The notes below the pieces were generated by a model. That model made no database searches and was not told the DNA's origin. It saw nothing but the letters and a program-made list of their open reading frames with translations. The position numbers and the translations under genes are program-made. From positions 667,821-731,820 of the forward strand of contig BFEA01000317.1 in assembly GCA_003427395.1 (NCBI GenBank): a DNA stretch of 64,000 nt. The letters are read 5' to 3'. Positions 1 through 11,437 of the stretch are shown one piece after another. Origin of the DNA: Chara braunii. Taxonomy: Eukaryota; Streptophyta; Charophyceae; Charales; Characeae. How positions within the stretch are numbered: the stretch's first letter is position 1; each line of letters begins with the position of its first letter.

Positions 1-126
1 TTTTTTTTTTTTAACACCCCCACTGGTGATAGTGGTGTTGATATGAGCAGACACCACTACCACCTGGGGAGAGGCGCCATCTATTGGTGGGGAGTATCAC
101 CTGCTGGAAAACGGGTCCAGCGTCCC
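1..126 (-). repeat. SINE-like element, copy 1
   Basis: On the minus strand this begins with GGGACGCTGGACCC (at 113-126), continues with a CAGCAGGTG..CTCCCCACCAATAGATGG core and ends in a poly(A) tail, seen as poly(T) at 1-12. The same head, core and A-rich tail recur at eight other places in the window, on both strands, with different flanks. That is the layout of a short retroposon (SINE). No tRNA, 5S or 7SL promoter boxes were recognised in it. The 5' limit is uncertain, because similarity between copies may extend further upstream. The tail is cut by the window edge. Confidence 0.6.
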
Positions 127-1689
127 ATATACAGATTGTGATTAGAGTACCTCATAAAAACCATGAAGGGGAATCCTGCCAGCATTGATTACCCTGAATT
201 ACAGGGGATTGCCTAAGCAAGACATTTGAAAATGAGACTTGGAAAAATAACTGGGAGAAAGAACTGGAAAATAGCTGGGAGAGGCCTGCCGACACTGACT
301 GTTTTGGATTCCAGAGCCGGATGTGGAAGGTTCTCTGACTGTACCGACCAAACCAATTGTCCTTAATCTGTAGACGTCATGGACCCTACGTTACTCCACC
401 CATTTTTTTGCTAGACACAATAACCCTTATGCAAGAAGATACTTGAGATACATGGCGTCTGCCAACGTTGGTTGCTCTAGAGCCCAACTGATCCCCTTCT
501 CGTTCTTCAACCATTTTCCCGGTTAGGGTGGCGGGAGGAGCCAGTGGGGGGCACCAGTGGAGCCACCTTTCGCCCCTGCCCTTCCTCGAACGGTCCTTTG
601 CTACTATACTGTCCTCTACCGGGTATATCGAGCCACCGTCTGTACTGTGTCAGATTGTTAGACCCTGAAACCAAAAAGGCAGGAAAGACAAAGTCAAAAG
701 CAGATTGGGTTATGAAGGACTGTGTCATAGACGTATTTCCAGGGACCATGGGTGGGGGGGAAATGGGTCCGGGAACTCATCTGCGGGCCTCATGGGGACA
801 CTTGAATCTATCAGCAACCACTCTTTGAATCTCAGACGATAGTCCCTTGGGACTTCCTCCCTTTGGTTGTCCTCCCTTCCTTCCTGACCTTCCCAATCCC
901 CCGACCAACACACTTCCGCTACCCATCCCTCCCGGTCTCCACCCAACCATTCCCTGGAGAACTGTAATAACCTTTCTCACCATTCCGTGGAGAACTGTAA
1001 TAAAATTTCTCTAACGTCTTTGGAGCTATGAAAGTTGTCGAGCGATTGCGTAGTTGACTTCCACGTATGCGAGAGTTCCGGTTAGAAGTGCATTTTGAAT
1101 TGCTCAACCCTCTCTTCCCCTTCTACCCGTACGTGATCCAAAGTTACAACAGAAAAATTCCCACGAGAAATAAAAGTTGAAAAAACATTCCTTAAAAAAA
1201 GAATCATTTATATTTATATATTATAATTGAAATGTTCGTCCAATTTTAAAATTTTTAGTTTTATTTGATACGTTCCCGTCTAAATATAAGTTTTCCCTTA
1301 CTACATTTATTTGTTCAAGATTGAATGAAAGTCTGGACGAGTTTATGAAATGTTTTAATTAAACTTTCATTCTAATAGAACAAATATCTTCTAATTTAGA
1401 TTGGATTAACTTATTTATGGCTAAAAATCCTTACATAGAATAACAGTCCACTCAAAATATTTCATGAATTCATCCAGACTTTCATTCCATCTCTAGCTTG
1501 CAGTTCAAATAAGAAGGGATACCTCATTATTGGAATGAAAGTTTTCAAGTAAAACGAAAAATTTTAAAATTAGAATGACATTTTTTAAGATGGAATAAAA
1601 ATTTAAAAATTTAGAATGTAATTTACTTTAGAATGATTATTTAATTGTGGGAAACTTTTTTATTGTAGGACACAATGATGTTACCACAA
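127..1689. other. Non-coding stretch, no gene recognised
   Basis: The first kilobase is of mixed composition, with only short unconvincing open frames and no recognisable domain. From about 1140 to 1640 the sequence becomes strongly AT-rich. Part of this may be the 3' untranslated region of the minus-strand LINE that follows, but no poly(A) tail or target-site duplication could be placed. Confidence 0.5.
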
Positions 1690-2110
1690 CACTCACAATA
1701 TCATTCTTTGGGACAAATGAAACATGCTTGATACGAAAGTGTTGTCTTGGAAGGGTGGGTAGTGTCCCATTAGGATGGCCCGCCAATCACATGGCCATGG
1801 ATACCGCGGAACCATTTGCCGTCAGGGCCCGCCACACCCTGTCTCACCACCTCCATGTCAAAATTGTTGCTGGACATTGCAAGAAAATGTGTTCAATTGT
1901 CTCTGCTATTTTTCTAGCCAGGAAGCCTAACAAGTAGCGGGAGCACCAAGGGAGCGCACGACCTTGTTGTTCCAACCGTGAGTGATCAATTAGCCAGTCA
2001 TTCGTAGGTAAACATTGATGCAAAATTTGTCATTGCAATGAGGTAATTTTCGCAGGTCTGCTTTTGGTATCGCAGAACCATCGTATTGGTGTAAGGAGGT
2101 GTCTCTCCAC
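1690..2110 (-). pseudogene. LINE 1 zinc-knuckle (zf-RVT) terminal region
   Basis: On the minus strand one frame reads through ETIEHIFLQCPATILTWRW, the histidine/cysteine block that closes the zf-RVT region of plant-type LINEs. DNA of this stretch also matches the corresponding part of LINE 2 at about 40550 (GCCAGTCATTC followed by AGGTA). The preceding SLQW..HRCLP block is degraded. It marks the 3' end of the LINE coding region; the 3' untranslated region probably continues into the AT-rich DNA below. Confidence 0.65.
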
Positions 2111-2663
2111 ATTGAGATGCTTTTGCTATCTATCAATCAATGTGTCATTCAGGCATCGCTTGGTTTTGAGCATTCTATATGTCGCTTTCACCGAGAGCCC
2201 CGACAATGTCTTAGGTTTAGGCTGTCGTGGGTTCTGCTGTAAGTCGGGGTTCCAAACCCACTCCAACGGATCTATTGGGAGATCTTCTAAGGCTATCTCA
2301 GGGAAAAAGGCCCGCCGGCTGTCTCATTCCCCGAATACCCTGGTTCTGTGTAGTTCCTCCTTCGAAGTCCATTGGAAGGGGCCCCAACAGCCTTTCACCA
2401 CTCAATCAACGCCTCGTCCGATCGTACAAGATGAACCAGGACTACCTTATCTCCCCTCTCTTCCGTGGACACCCAGTCTCCTTCCTTCAGGGCCGACTCT
2501 TTGTGAAGAATGGGTCACCATCCTACAGGGAGGGCCTCCGTTATTTCTTTCAAAACCGACTCAACATTGTGGCAGTATCTCAAATTTTCCCTCAACTTCA
2601 TCAGACTCTTCCAGTCTTTTTTCTCCCTGTCTCAAAAGTTTCCCACGTGGATCACCCCATTCT

Positions 2664-3526
2664 TCACCCAACCTTTCCATGAGGTATAGGTACTGCAGAT
2701 GATCTAACCCCGTTCGTTAGTAATCCAACGATTACCAAAGAGGGGTTGTCTTGCCACCTCCTCCCACTTGTCTGGGGGTGGGCGATTCGGGGGGGGGGGA
2801 GCCTCCTCCAGATTTTCAATAGGTGGGGCCAGAATTCATTCCTCCGTCCCTCCCCTACCCGAAGCCGTCGTGACACTCTCTAGTAGCGATCTTCTAACCA
2901 TCGGAGAGGGTGAATGGATTGAGAGGCTGTGAGGGTCAGACGGGTGATTTGTGTCAGCACCAACGGCCTCCATACTAATGGGTTTCGAAAATCAATCGTA
3001 CCACCCATTGTAGACTAAGGGCTTGGGATTGAGTGAGGGGGTCAAAAATGCCAAGACCTTCTTTTGCCGTGGGTTGGATAACTGATTCCCAAGCCACCCG
3101 ACTGATAACGTGGGGGGTTTCACTGTCCCCTCTCCATAGGTACGCCGCCACCTTCCTTTTCAAGATATTTAGGGGCCCCGGGCCCAGTGGCCAAAGTAGC
3201 GATTTGTATCAAAGGGTGGCTAAGACCACATTGTTAATCACCAACGCTCGTCCAAAAAGTGACGTGTGCTGATCATTCCATTCAGTAAGTTTGGCGAACG
3301 CAAGGGCCGACAACCATCCGTCATTCTCATGGGATTGACCTAGAGCTGTCATCTTGACCCCCAAAATCCGGATTGGGGATTCCGGAGCCACCCAGGTGAT
3401 GTGGTGTCCTTCCGGAGGACGTCTGCCTTGATGGTGAAGCCACCACCCTATTGTTTTTTGCCCCCAGTTAACGGCCATATCTGAGAGGTTGCAAAAAAGG
3501 TCCATTAACTTGTATATCACCTCCAT
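2664..3526 (-). pseudogene. LINE 1 RT C-terminal region
   Basis: This continues the RT downstream of the catalytic core. Characteristic pieces are GWWLHHQG, SPIRILGV, FGRALVINNVVLATL and, after a shift, LWRGDSETPHVISRVAWES with the following GLGIFDP. The same blocks recur in LINE 2 (41753-41992) and LINE 3 (49869-50280), so this is a conserved part of the family. The lower part, below about 2950, is badly degraded and several frames alternate. Confidence 0.7.
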
Positions 3527-3539
3527 GTTTTGCGGCGTG

Positions 3540-4506
3540 GCGTTAACTATAATTGTGAGGTCATCTGCGAAAAGCGAATAAACCGGAACAACTTCCTTGG
3601 GAATGCCAGCTATCTGGATTCTCTTTAAGTCTTTACTCTGTCGAAGGTGGGCTGCTAGCGCTTCTACTATAATAATGAATAAAAATGAGGTTATGGGGTC
3701 CCCTTGTCTAACAAAACATTATAGTCTAATCTCTCGGGTCATAGACCCGTTTACTTGCACAGTTGTGGTTGCGTTGTGGTGCAAAATGCGTATCCACCTC
3801 TGAAAGTTGTTATTGAAATTCAGTTTTTCCAGGCATTTATCAAGGAACGTCCAGTCTACATGGTCATAAGTTTTTTCAAAGTCAATAAAGATAAGAGCAA
3901 CGTTGTTTTTTGATTGATGTGTTAAGTTAATCAACTCATTGACTAGGAGTATGTTCTCTTGGATGTTCCTATCCCGCATGAACCCAGTCTGGGCCGGATG
4001 AATGATATCATCCATTACCTCACTCATTCGATTGGCCAACGCTTTGGACAACATCTTATAAACCACTATTAATAACGTGATAGGCCGGTAGTTACGAATA
4101 TTCATTTTGTCTTTTTTTTTATATAATAACGTTAGCACCCCTTGTCCCACTAGTTCCCCCAACTCTCCAGAATCCTATACCGTCCTGTAAAATTTCATCA
4201 GGTCTTCGCTCAGGGGAGGTCACCCAAAATTCCTTAGGGAAGTCGTCCAAGCCCTGGGGTTTTTACTTCCTCCATTTGCATAAGCATCGTCCAAATTTCA
4301 TCTTTGGTGACCTTACGGTTCAAATGGTCTTTTTGTATCGAGGAAAGACGGTTTTCCATCGAGCGTAGGAAGTCCTCCAGCTCCCTTAATCGGTCCGCCC
4401 CCTGCCGTTGGGAGATATGAGAGGAAAAAAAATCTTTGTAAAAGGATCGAGCGATCATTACACAATGTGTTGTAGTGGTAGCCAGTTCGTTTGATACAGG
4501 GTCCAA
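3540..4506 (-). pseudogene. LINE 1 reverse transcriptase domain
   Basis: This would copy the LINE RNA into DNA at the nick made by the endonuclease. The linker and fingers region lies at 4506-4234. The core begins around 4162 with an IRNYRPITLL motif, followed by motif A, FIDFEKTYDHVDW, around 3880. Motif B (RQGDP..S) lies near 3700, in a different frame. The catalytic FADDL of motif C lies near 3560 and is still intact. At least two frameshifts separate these pieces. The family assignment is firm from the motifs; activity is excluded by the breaks. Confidence 0.85.
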
Positions 4507-4696
4507 AAAGGCTTCGATGGTTGTGCGGTGTGTTCTACGAGAAGCTAAGCTAAAAAAAATAACAGTCCATGGTTCCTTCGGTAGTCCATTTCGCCAATTT
4601 GCCGCGAATCCTAATACCTTGTCATCTATGTTGTGCTAGTTGTAGGAGTTGGTCCTGCAAATTCTGAATATCCTGGATGTGATCGTTAGAGTTGTC

Positions 4697-5625
4697 CTAG
4701 TTAACCAGATTGTGGAGTTTTCTGTGAACGTTCATTTCATGGGCATGACGTTTGCTTGCTAACAACTTTGAATATTCTTTACATTTCCTGGCTAAAAAGA
4801 AGAGACCGGTGGTAAACCATCGGACTTCTGAATCTAGGGAGTGTTTTTGGTTTCTCCAAAAGTTCCAGACATCACGAATGTATGTGAGGAATGACTTGTC
4901 CTTAAGCAAGGATATGTTAAGTTTGTAATACCCGGGCCCTTGATCCGACTGTTTGCGGAAGGAGAAGACAGCTCCGCAAAGGTGGTGATCCAGGCCAGGG
5001 TGGGGACTTTGAAGGAAGATAGTAGCAAGTTGCAGGGCGTTTTGAATCTCCTGTGAGAGTAAAATCAGATCAATACGTGATTTTGAGTGTCTAGCCTGAT
5101 CATTGGTACAGTAGCACGTATAAGTTTTCTCTGTCGGATGTAAGAGTTTGTACGCGTCCACCAGGGACAAGGATTCACAAAGATTTGACAATATTCTCTC
5201 ATCCTCCTCTACGTAGCCCGGGCAGGGGTCCCATGAGCCCCATCTGTTCATCCATCTATCGGGCGCAACATTAAAATCGTCGGCAATAACCAGAGTGACT
5301 CCTTGAGGTGTGAGAGTTTGAAGATGGATGAAGAAATGTTCCCTATCTGCTGTTGTGTTAGGGGCGAATATGCAAAAAATGCTTATTAATTCAATCTCCA
5401 GCATCCCCAAGATCGATACCCATCTCCCCTGTTCTTCATCTGCTACCCAATTAACCACCTCTATTCGGGATTCTGGCGGGATCCAGATGGCCACCCCTGC
5501 CGACCCTGGTGAGATCGTGTGCGCTCAGTAGGCTTGGTAAGGCCAAACAATTTTGTGGGTCCGGTGATGCTCTAGCTTATCCATTAGATGGGTTTCCTGT
5601 AGGCAGATGACATAAGAAGGATGAA
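4697..5625 (-). pseudogene. LINE 1 AP-type endonuclease domain
   Basis: The protein would nick target DNA to prime reverse transcription. Visible family motifs in order are LQETHL near the start, IADDFN where the family usually has GDFN, SRIDLILLS, and LDHH where SDH is usual. Two conserved positions (G of GDFN, S of SDH) are therefore changed. An in-frame stop lies near 5526, upstream of the longest open stretch (5494 to 4697, 265 codons). Domain order and motif spacing fit the APE endonuclease of L1-like LINEs. The start of the domain is lost at the junction with the neighbouring gypsy element. Confidence 0.8.
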
Positions 5626-5628
5626 AAC

Positions 5629-6500
5629 TTGTTGTTATGGATTGCTAAAATTCAAACTTATTGTAGCACCGCACCCGTTGAGGCTGAAAGTCAGGCCGCT
5701 TTTTCCATGCCTTGTCTCGGAGAAGTAACCAAGGAATGGGTGTTGGTCGAAGCCAATGCGGCTGGTTTTGAGAATATCGGTGACTGGGCCAAGACACTTA
5801 CTCTCAGGCAATTTCTCTAAAAGATTAAGAAGAGGTTGGATAATATAATGATTGATAAGCCCTTTGATGAACTCACCACTATAGGCCAGAAACGTTGGAC
5901 TTCTGTCGATGCGCTGTCTCGTGAAGTGGATCGTCTGTTGCGGGTACCTGGATTGAATTTACAAGACAACCAGGCTCTCTATATCTACTCACGTGCCTTG
6001 CCTGAGCCCATTCGTGGACAACTTGTGGCAGAAGCAAAGTCTGGTAAGTATAATTACCAACAGTTTCGTGACCTTGCTCTCCAACGAGACCAAATGACCG
6101 CACAGGTAAAGGGGTCTTACGCTTCGGTAGTGAAGTCAAAACCGGTTGGTGGTATGAGAAACGGGTCCTCTGGCGGCAAAAACGCCAAGACCATATGTTG
6201 GTTGTTTTCGATGATGATACCGTAGAAAAGTTATCACTCGAAGAATCTAAGGGATGAGGTGGTACAGGCAACAGTGAGTCCCGTAAAGGGTGACGTCACT
6301 GCTGTCATGGCCAACAAGGGAGACCAGAGTCAGTGGAAGAAGAAAAGGAGGCCACGCTCGTTCCCTAAGCATCCTGGCATAACGTTCAGGAGGTCTTGGG
6401 AGAAAATGAATATGACACGAGAGGAGTGGCAATCCAAAATGGACAATCGCTAGTGTCTCAAGTGTGGCACCGTGGGGCGCGTGATAGCCTGGTGCCCGCT
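5629..6500 (+). pseudogene. Gypsy 1 gag with degenerate zinc knuckle
   Basis: Gag forms the particle that packages the element RNA. The open stretches 5629-5820 and 5836-6225 contain retrotransposon-gag blocks, including RLLRVPGLNLQDNQALYIYS and PEPIRGQLVAEAKSGKYNYQ. After further breaks a CCHC-type knuckle reads CLKCGTVGRVIAWCP near 6455; the histidine expected at the third zinc ligand is Arg. A stop directly precedes the knuckle. The start is missing because the LINE joins here. The gag of gypsy 3 (55.9-58.2 kb) is a distant relative. Confidence 0.8.
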
Positions 6501-6554
6501 TATTCGTAACCCAAAAGCGAGAAGCCAATAAGAGTAGCATCTGCTCCTACTGAG

Positions 6555-6899
6555 TTGAAGGAATTAGACGAAGATAAAGGTAAGGCGCCTATAACCCCTT
6601 CTACCCCTTCGACTCTTAAGGCAAAGGATGACTCTTCTTCTGCTCGTCGTCCAGAACACCCTGACATTGTACTTTGTTTCGTCTCACTTGACGATTCCCT
6701 TGACGAGCTCGACAATGAACTCATAGTACTACGGAGTGCGTGGGCGAAGAAAGCTAAGTGTAAGGGTGAGTTGATGATGGCGGATATTGAGATTGCACAC
6801 ACGCGAGTAGGTGCCCTGTTAGACCCAAAATCGACGCAATCTTATATCTCAGAGAAGGCAATTCGCAAATTGCATATGGGAATGAAGGTAAAATACTGA
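6555..6899 (+). pseudogene. Gypsy 1 aspartic protease region
   Basis: This region would cut the Gag-Pol polyprotein. The block VGALLDPKSTQSYIS corresponds to the family's active-site loop, normally D-S/T-G. Here the catalytic Asp is followed by Pro-Lys, so the site is inactive. The upstream acidic Ser/Asp-rich stretch is the usual gag-protease linker. The frame closes at 6897, and more protease-like sequence with stops continues to about 7150. Confidence 0.7.
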
Positions 6900-7539
6900 C
6901 TTTGACCTATCATGTTTGTACTGGCTGACAAAAGCATGATCACTGTCTCTGAATATGTTGATCATGTCAAGTGTCATTTCGGGACTAAGGAAGGAAAAAA
7001 TATTTTACACGAGATATATTTCGTAATAGAAAAAAAACTATCATTCGACATGATTTTGGGAATGGATTAGTACTAGGAAAACTCGGACAACCCAGAAGTA
7101 AGATTCAAAGATAAAATTGTCAAACTCAAGGACGAGAAGTCCGAACTGCGTGCTATTAAGTTGTACCATAGGTCTGACTCTGACTTTACTCTGTCTTTCT
7201 GTTGTATGAGTTATCCAACTTTTCGTTCAATGGTAGTTAAGAAGAAGTTGGATCAGGAGGTGATGATGGTGCTTGTCAAGCGAGTCGGTGAGTGTTCCTC
7301 ATCCTTTCCACATCTATCGAGAAACTTCTCAACGAATATAAGGACTTGCAGACTGAGCCGACGTGAATTACTGAGCGTGTTATAAAACACACAATCGAGA
7401 TCATTCCTGGAAGCAAGATTCCTAAGGGTCTCATTTATCGAATGTCTCTCAGGGAACTTAAGGAACTTCGAAAGAAGTTGTAAAAACTTACTGACAAAGG
7501 ATGAATTCGCCCTGGCTCATCTCCTTATGGTGCGCCTGT

Positions 7540-8125
7540 CTTATTTGTGCCCAAAAAGGAAGGTGAACTTCATCTACGTATAAATTATCGTGGGCTGAAC
7601 TCCGTCACTGTCAAAAACGCGGAGCTTCTTCCGCGCATTGACAATCTATTGAATCAGTTGCAGGGATGCAAGTACTTTAGCAAAATTGATCTCAAGTTAG
7701 GGTACCACCAAATCGAGGTGACTCATGAGGATCAACACAAGACGGTATTCCGAACCAGGTATGGTCACTACAAGTTCATGGTTATGCCTTTCGGTTCGAC
7801 CAATGCACTTGCGACCTTCCAAAAGTCAATGAATGAGTTGTTTCGACAATGACTTGATTAATTCGTAGTAGTCTATCTCGACGATATTCTAGTGTACAGT
7901 AAGACATTGGAAGAACACGAGAAACACCTACGAATGACATTGCAGAATTTGCGCAAGGGCAACTTCAAACTGAATCTGAAGAAGTTTGAGTTTGTTAAGC
8001 CTGAAGTCTTGTACTTAGGGCATATAGTGAACGAGGAAAGACTAAGACCTGAAGAAAAGAAGATTACGACTATCAGAGATTGACCACAACCTAAGACTAT
8101 AACTGAACTAAGATCTTTCCTATGA
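7540..8125 (+). pseudogene. Gypsy 1 reverse transcriptase
   Basis: This carries clear Ty3/gypsy RT motifs: [31 protein letters not shown] (motif A with catalytic Asp), [20 protein letters not shown], then after two stops VVYLDDILVYS (motif C, YLDD intact), and LYLGHIV. TGA and TAA stops interrupt between 7850 and 7866 and again near 8083 and 8125. It is recognisable at sight and non-functional. Confidence 0.9.
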
Positions 8126-8164
8126 CTTGTTGGCTACTATAAGAAGTTCGTTAGAAATTTCTCC

Positions 8165-8660
8165 TTGATAGCTGCTCCTATAAGAAGATTACTGAAAAAG
8201 GAAAAACTTTGGTTGTGGGACAAAGATTGTGAGTTGTCGTTTAGAAAGTTAAAACATGCTCTTACTTACTACCCTGTCCTAAAGATTGCTGACCCTTCTC
8301 TTCCTTTCATCGTCAGTATAAGATTGGAGTTGTGTTACAGCACGACGAAAGTAATGGGTATAAACCTATTAAGTTTATGTCCAGAAGACTTCCGTCAGAA
8401 AAAAATGGTCAACTCCGACTATGAAAGGGAACTGTATGTCTTAGTTGTTGCACTAGATACATGAAAATACTATTTGTTAGAGAGACATTTCACTGTCTAC
8501 TCTGATCACTCTTCATTAAAGTGGATCAAGACTCAGCCTAAGCTCTCCAACAAGATGGTAAGGTGGTCCGCTTTCCTTGATATATTTGACTTTGAGGTAA
8601 AAATCATCGAAGGTAAATCTAACGTGGTTGCGGATGCTTTGTCCACGCGTGCAAATTTCT
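8165..8660 (+). pseudogene. Gypsy 1 connection and RNase H domain
   Basis: RNase H would remove the RNA strand of the RNA-DNA hybrid. Blocks visible are IRRLLKKEKLW, NSDYERELYVLVVALDT, FTVYSDHSSLKWIKTQP and KSNVVADALS. A stop at 8462 replaces the Trp usual before KYYL. The first catalytic Asp block (usually DAS) is not recognisable: the corresponding segment reads FIVSIRLELCYS, so a frameshift or substitutions removed it. Confidence 0.8.
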
Positions 8661-8779
8661 TTGGAACCATCGTCTCTTATCTTGATATCGAAAATGAACT
8701 GAAAGAACAGATTTTTCAGGGTTCTGAGAGTGATCATATTTGGAGTTTTATCATTTAAACTTTACGAAAGAACAGTGAG

Positions 8780-9560
8780 TTGTTTCCGGAACATCGAATG
8801 ATTGATGACTTTCTCTTCTTGCTGGATAAAACCGAAGAACAATTGTGCGTTTCTCACATAAAATCAATCAACAGTTTAATCATTGGGAAATGTCATGATG
8901 CGAAAGGTCACTTTGATTTTAAGAAGGTGTATGATGTGCGTGAACGATTTGAGTGGAAAAAAATGAAGGAAGATGTACTAATGTATGTGCGGACTTGTCT
9001 GTCAAAGGTACAAACCTTCACATGAGAATCCGATGAGACTATTGCGACCGCTGCCTATTCCAAGTGAGTCAGGTGAGTTTATCTCTATTGACTTTATGAG
9101 TCTCACTAAGAGTCGAAACGACAACAGTCAGGTAATGATCATCGTCGATAGATTCTCTGAGTATGCTATATTCATTCCTTTGCCTGTTGAAGCTAGAACC
9201 GAACTAGTCATTCAAAAGTTTCAAATGCGATGAGTCTCTGAGTATGGATTTTCCAAAACTATCGTATAAGATAGAGATGTTCGGTTCACCAGTCTACAAT
9301 GACAGAAGTTGATGGAAGTCTGTGGAACCAGGTTGACCATGTCGTTAGGTAGACATCTTGAAGCGAATTGCCAAACTGAGCAAATGAATCGTCTTTGCCA
9401 ACAACTTTTGTGAATGTATGTCTGACCTGACCAAATCGATTGGGATGAGAACTTGCCTAAAATTGTTAGTGCCTAAAAAAACAGTATACATGTTGTTACG
9501 GGAAGAACGTCTAACATACTACATAAAGGAAGGAAGCCTAGGCGTCTCATTGATGCATTA
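8780..9560 (+). pseudogene. Gypsy 1 integrase (zinc finger and DDE core)
   Basis: The N-terminal HHCC region is seen as CHDAKGHFDFKKVY..MYVRTC, the second Cys pair partly lost. In another frame the core begins ISIDFMSLTKS (first Asp) with VMIIVDRFSEYAIFIPL. The second Asp block reads DRDVRFTS near 9275. The Glu block reads QTEQMNR near 9375. Frames switch at about 9000 and stops occur at 9231, 9268 and beyond. It would insert the element DNA; it cannot be functional now. Confidence 0.82.
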
Positions 9561-9689
9561 ACATGAGACCAGGTTCAAAGGCTACCCTTAGGTACAGCGT
9601 GACGAGAATTCGAAGTTCTATACGAAGAAGACATAAAAAAGGTTAAGGAAAACATACAGAAAGTCCAACTATAAATGATTGAACAAGCT

Positions 9690-10101
9690 AATAGACATCG
9701 TCGACCTTCACAATTTCAAGAAGAGGACTTTGTCTGAGTCAAGTCTAAAGAGTTTTCCTTAGAAGAAAATGTGTCTCAAAAACTACCTGTCTGCTACGGG
9801 CCCCGGGAAGTTCTCAAAGTAATTGGAGATAAAGATGGACCTTTCTATCGTATAGATGTACCTCCACATCTAAGGACATATCCTGTATTTCATGCGTCTA
9901 AGTTGCTACCTTATATAGAAAGATATAACTTCCGAATAGGTCATTTATGTTTCCAACCTCTATGAATGGAGGTTATGAAGTTGAAAGAATATTGGAACGT
10001 GACTATTTTCCTACAGGTGGCAGAGGACGACCTCAAAAGCAGTACAAGGTGAAGTTCAAGCCCCAACCCCCATCTCAAGCCAGATGGTTTAGTAGGAAAT
10101 A
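9690..10101 (+). pseudogene. Gypsy 1 integrase C-terminus with chromodomain-like tail
   Basis: One open stretch (9771-9965) holds YGPREVLKVIGDKDGPFYRI and TYPVFHASKLLPY, the GPY/F-type module of chromovirus integrases. Shortly after, in a shifted frame, GYEVERILERDYFP and KQYKVKF look like the first strands of a chromodomain, which in this family steers insertion to chromatin marks. The usual W-x-G-W..TWEP part is not seen; the frame ends at a TAA near 10101. Confidence 0.7.
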
Positions 10102-11437
10102 AGTCCTACCTTCTGCTTCTGACATTGTTGCTGCATATGAATGTAGGTTAAGTGAGAATTAATGTATTTTCGGCGATGGAACTCGAAAACAAGGTCGACA
10201 GAAATGCAATAACCCATGCCATATGACTCATGAAAAGACTGAGGGTTAACTCGACCGTCTTCAGTCGAGGCCGAAACGGGGGCAAAAAGAACACCACACG
10301 AGGACTCACGGTCTGGACGTGTGACAAACTGTCGTGACCCCAACAGTCAAAGTCCAAAGGTACCTAGCCTAGGCCGCTGGTCAAGCACACACACTTGTTT
10401 GTATGCAGGTACCCAAACAGCATCAGGTCCAAAGGAGAATTCTGCAATTATACAATCCGGGCCCTCAACTGAGAGTCAATCTGGACGACTGTGGGGAAAG
10501 CACCCGAGGTCAGACAGCCTCGACAATTGTTACTTAAGGTTGGCCTCGAGTGAGTTAAGCATTCAGTCTCGCTATGCTGCTTAAGCGTTGGCTTGACTTC
10601 GACTACGCTGGCAAAGTGTTGGCTCGACGCTGACTGTATGCTAGCATTGCGGATGACGATAGGGACTGTGGCGATATGAGGGTGCATTATGTATTGAGCG
10701 CCAGATATGTTGATGAGGCTCTGTTGGTCTACATTGCATGCTGATGTGGCGCTGTCTCTGGTCCACATTGCATGCTGATGTGGCACTGCCTCTGATCTAC
10801 ATTGCATGCTGATGTGGCGCTGCCTCTGGTCCACATTGCATGCTGATGTGGCGCTGCCTCTGGTCTATATGGCGCTGCCTCTGGTCTACATTGCGTGATG
10901 ATGCAGCGCCTACCACTAGGCTACATTGTTGACATGACGCATGCCACTGGTCTTCATTGATGATGTGGTGTATGCAATTTGTCTTGACTGCTGACGTGGC
11001 ATTGTCCACGCTGTCTACATGAGATGACCTGGTGCTAGGAGGAGGAAGATCAGGATCTGTGGAAGATTGGGTTCGGATACTCACCTGAAGTTGACGTCGT
11101 CACTGAAATCTGCTATGTCTGCATGGTCTTCACGAGATAAAGTATCACGTGGCACTATTGTGTGTGATCAGGTTACTATACTTGTTATCATCTATTAAAT
11201 GTTGATGTGGAGAGGGAGGAAGACCGGAGAAGGAGAGGGGTTTGGAGGGATTATTGTGTGTTATTTCATCTTTTCCTTTATCTGTTCCCCCTCCACTCTC
11301 TTCTTTAATGGTAACGAGATACTATTTGAGAGATCACCTCACGATTTGGAGACTTTGATGTCGATAATGAGACTACTGATGTTTGACGACTTCTAAGTAC
11401 TTGCCAGACTGGGTTCATTGCACTTCGGCTTCTCAAA
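10102..11437. other. Non-coding stretch after gypsy 1, possible LTR remnant
   Basis: No coding domain is seen. By position this should include the 3' untranslated region and 3' LTR of gypsy 1, but no second LTR copy is in the window, so its limits cannot be drawn. The stretch contains the 34-bp tandem repeat listed separately, and a purine-rich segment at 11200-11250. Confidence 0.4.
10733..10925. repeat. 34-bp tandem repeat, about five units
   Basis: The unit contains CATTGCATGCTGATGTGGCG followed by CTGCCTCTGGT. Four nearly full copies with one or two changes each, then a shortened copy, then a more diverged one. Repeats of this kind are common in LTRs and untranslated regions of retroelements; here it sits just downstream of gypsy 1. 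Confidence 0.8.

Larger units (their letters stand above)
1690..5630 (-). mobile_element. LINE 1, non-LTR retrotransposon (L1-like), decayed
   Basis: Read on the minus strand, the domains come in the order of a plant-type L1 LINE: AP-like endonuclease, reverse transcriptase, RT C-terminal region and a zinc-knuckle (zf-RVT) region. The frame is broken many times by stops and frameshifts. The 5' end is truncated inside the endonuclease, near 5625, where it abuts the gag remnant of a gypsy element. ORF1 and the first endonuclease motif are missing. Two other minus-strand LINEs in the window (40.3-44.7 and 48.2-50.3 kb) and one plus-strand remnant (55.1-55.9 kb) belong to the same broad family. 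All are presumed dead. Confidence 0.85.
5630..10101 (+). mobile_element. Ty3/gypsy chromovirus 1, decayed internal region
   Basis: Gag, protease, RT, RNase H, integrase, a GPY/F-type segment and a chromodomain-like tail follow in the order of a Ty3/gypsy chromovirus. The reading frame is broken by at least ten stops and several shifts. The 5' LTR, leader and gag start are missing, replaced by LINE 1. No 3' LTR boundary could be fixed downstream. Many of the stops replace codons that are Trp, Gly or Arg in the family. Confidence 0.88.

Noticed and set aside
2064-2702. 212-codon plus-strand open frame
   Set aside because: Lies antisense to the 3' part of LINE 1 and shows no domain of its own.
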